Source of the DNA: Apoda limacodes
Lineage: Eukaryota; Arthropoda; Insecta; Lepidoptera; Limacodidae
Reading direction: 5' to 3'
Assembly: GCA_946406115.1 (NCBI GenBank)
Contig: OX291547.1
Span: 6,639,001 to 6,703,000 of the forward strand
Length of the DNA: 64,000 nt
The notes under the pieces are model-generated. The model was not told the DNA's origin, searched no databases, and worked only from the letters and a program-made list of their open reading frames with translations. Below are positions 63,790 to 64,000 of the stretch, piece by piece. Position 1 is the stretch's first letter. Each line of letters opens with the position of its first letter. The translations under genes were made by a program, and so were the position numbers.

Positions 63790-63962
63790 AAATATAGGTA
63801 TATAAAAATGAATGTTGGTCCATTTGATCATCATAAAACTTGGCACATCGATTTTTTTTTCATGGAGAAGGGGTGTTGTTGTCCACTCTGCTATAACTCG
63901 TCATAAAGGGAGCTGAAGGACATCATCAAGGCATAACAAACGTATGGCTTGCCAGCTAGTAT
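63790..63962 (-). repeat. RTE-tail-like repeat copy near the window edge
   Basis: Has 'AAAATGAATGTTGGTCCATT', 'TGATCATCATAAAACTTGGC' and the end 'GCTTGCCAGCTAGTATTTTA', in the same layout as the copies at 51.1 and 59.6 kb. Confidence 0.5.
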
Positions 63963-64000
63963 TTTATAAAATAAAAAAAAACTGACGTCAATATTGTATT

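Overview
The window looks like a gene-poor, transposon-rich stretch of an insect nuclear genome, most likely a moth or butterfly. It is AT-rich, and its one confident host gene (a MADF-BESS protein) has a spliceosomal intron. It carries repeat modules I associate with Lepidoptera: a tRNA-derived SINE with an intact B box, the 'GGCCAAGTGCGAGTCGGAC' repeat, LINE 3' ends with a 'GTTTCTTCTCGGTAGAA'-type module, and a LINE tail read as 'GTGGCAAACAAGC..GGTCCGCCTGAT'. Species cannot be named from the sequence alone.

Layout. 1-5.4 kb: no gene, scattered LINE 3' ends and SINE-like repeats. 5.49-8.81 kb: a Ty1/copia element on the minus strand with a 291-bp 3' LTR, a chimeric remnant of the 5' LTR, a broken pol and a perfect 5-bp target-site duplication (TSD). 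9.27-11.8 kb: a 5'-truncated LINE ('LINE A', minus) with an open 821-codon frame. 12.5-13.65 kb: the 3' part of a second LINE ('LINE B', plus). 14.28-26.4 kb: an old LINE ('LINE C', minus) interrupted twice, by a 694-bp pogo/Tigger-type element and by a complete 9.5-kb Ty3/gypsy retrotransposon. 27.2 kb: a divergent fragment of the 5' end of 18S rRNA. 30.4-34.0 kb: the two-exon MADF-BESS gene (minus), whose intron holds a 29-bp minisatellite, an RTE-tail-like repeat and a SINE. 34.3-50 kb: many nonautonomous DNA elements and foldbacks, an RTE-type LINE remnant, and LINE D at 47.85-49.1 kb. 50-64 kb: repeat fragments, a further LINE remnant (52.5 kb), a tRNA-like foldback (58.3 kb), and long AT-rich stretches where I recognise nothing.

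The most coherent functional unit is the gypsy element. It has two 1383-bp LTRs differing at 4 sites by eye, a 4-bp TSD, a primer-binding site matching the 3' end of tRNA-His, an intact gag, and an intact pol with protease, RT, RNase H and integrase. Gag and pol are joined by a textbook -1 frameshift signal (A AAA AAC, then the gag stop, then a 7-bp stem after a 7-nt spacer). Pol starts with a G-patch-like segment before the protease, gag has no CCHC zinc knuckle, and there is no env. The host gene encodes a probable DNA-binding regulator (MADF at the N terminus, BESS at the C terminus). Everything else is repeat-derived or unrecognised.
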